A stretch of 6,969 bases of DNA, taken from positions 1-6,969 of the forward strand of contig CACYKX010000166.1 in assembly GCA_902775075.1 (NCBI GenBank), in the 5' to 3' direction. Origin of the DNA: an uncultured Prevotellaceae bacterium (lineage in GTDB: Bacteria > Bacteroidota > Bacteroidia > Bacteroidales > Bacteroidaceae). The translations under genes and the position numbers were made by a program. Position 1 is the first letter of the stretch, and every line of letters begins with the position of its first letter. The notes beneath the pieces were generated by a model. It saw only the letters and a list, made by a program, of their open reading frames with translations, ran no database searches and was not told the DNA's origin. This document shows positions 6,701-6,969 of this stretch, piece after piece.

Positions 6701-6969
6701 TAAAATTGAATTGAGAGACCAAAACTAAACGAACGATAAGATGGGTAATTTCTCTTGTCATCAATACCCAAGGTGTTGTCTACAACATAACTGTTTATCA
6801 TCGGAGTCAGTCCACTATATGACGTGATGGTAGCAATATTGTTTACAGACAGTGAAAGCCTTAGGTTACTGATATATTTTGACAAGTTCTTGACAGGAAC
6901 ATTCCACCCCAAGGTTAAATAGTCAAAGTTCAGATAGTCACCTCTTTCCAACCAATAGTCTGTAGCCAC
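6700..6969 (-). CDS. SusC/RagA family TonB-dependent transporter, C-terminal end (runs off right edge)
   Basis: Only the last 89 codons lie in the window; full-length proteins of this family are about 1000 residues. The visible part is the end of the 22-strand outer-membrane barrel: WLERGDYLNFDYLTLGWNVP (a common SusC motif near the C-terminus), LRLSLSVNNIATITSYSGLTP (alternating strand then the N-x-xT-Y-SG-xP pattern), a loop containing the NTLGIDD region, and the last strand YRSFSFGLSIQF ending in phenylalanine, the usual barrel-assembly signal. The window starts inside the gene, so the methionine two codons from the edge should not be taken as a start. It forms the transport channel for the adjacent SusD protein, energised by TonB-ExbBD. 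Its stop TAA (6700-6702) shares a base with the susD ATG. Plug domain, N-terminal extension and promoter are outside the window. Confidence 0.93.
   Translation of the reverse strand: MATDYWLERGDYLNFDYLTLGWNVPVKNLSKYISNLRLSLSVNNIATITSYSGLTPMINSYVVDNTLGIDDKRNYPSYRSFSFGLSIQF

Noticed and set aside
1..6969. CRISPR arrays, insertion sequences, tRNA genes, phage or defence modules.
   Set aside because: I saw no direct repeat series, transposase, terminal inverted repeat, cloverleaf or defence-related domain on either strand.

Overview
The window looks like a chromosomal segment of a Bacteroidales bacterium, most likely a Prevotella-type genome. The evidence is a SusC/SusD outer-membrane pair at the right end, Bacteroidetes-type -7 boxes (TAnnTTTG) upstream of two genes, weak Shine-Dalgarno signals throughout, and moderate GC. 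The genus is inferred from protein flavour and was not tested by any search. Coding density is very high; the longest gene-free stretch is about 80 bases, so no region of more than 300 bases lacks a gene.

Left part (1-1524, minus strand): a tight housekeeping cluster read right to left as prmC (release-factor glutamine methyltransferase), recX (RecA modulator) and the start of a comF-type gene that runs off the left edge. The genes are 11 nt apart or overlap by 4 nt (ATGA), so they are probably one transcript. The promoter proposed for it lies in the 26-nt gap to the divergent ribD and reaches into the first codons of ribD.

Middle (1551-3150): on the plus strand, ribD (bifunctional riboflavin deaminase/reductase with an unusually compact reductase half) is followed by an overlapping 53-residue ORF, 2512-2673, of unknown function. 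This pair converges, with a 3-nt gap, on a minus-strand ribonuclease H-like gene whose C-terminal catalytic region is atypical.

Right part (3151-6969, minus strand): argS (arginyl-tRNA synthetase) lies upstream of the RNase H gene, separated from it by a 72-nt spacer holding a perfect 11-bp hairpin. Upstream of argS is a susD-like surface lipoprotein gene, directly coupled (TAATG) to the 3' end of a susC-like TonB-dependent transporter gene that enters from the right edge. These two form a glycan or oligomer uptake pair. No glycoside hydrolase or regulator is visible, so the substrate cannot be read from this window.

I found no CRISPR array, transposase, tRNA, rRNA, phage gene or defence cassette. 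The window is mostly ordinary core genome plus the end of a SusCD locus. The points worth a second look are the small overlapping ORF, the shortened RibD reductase domain, the divergent RNase H C-terminus, the argS-rnh hairpin and the possibly leaderless prmC promoter.
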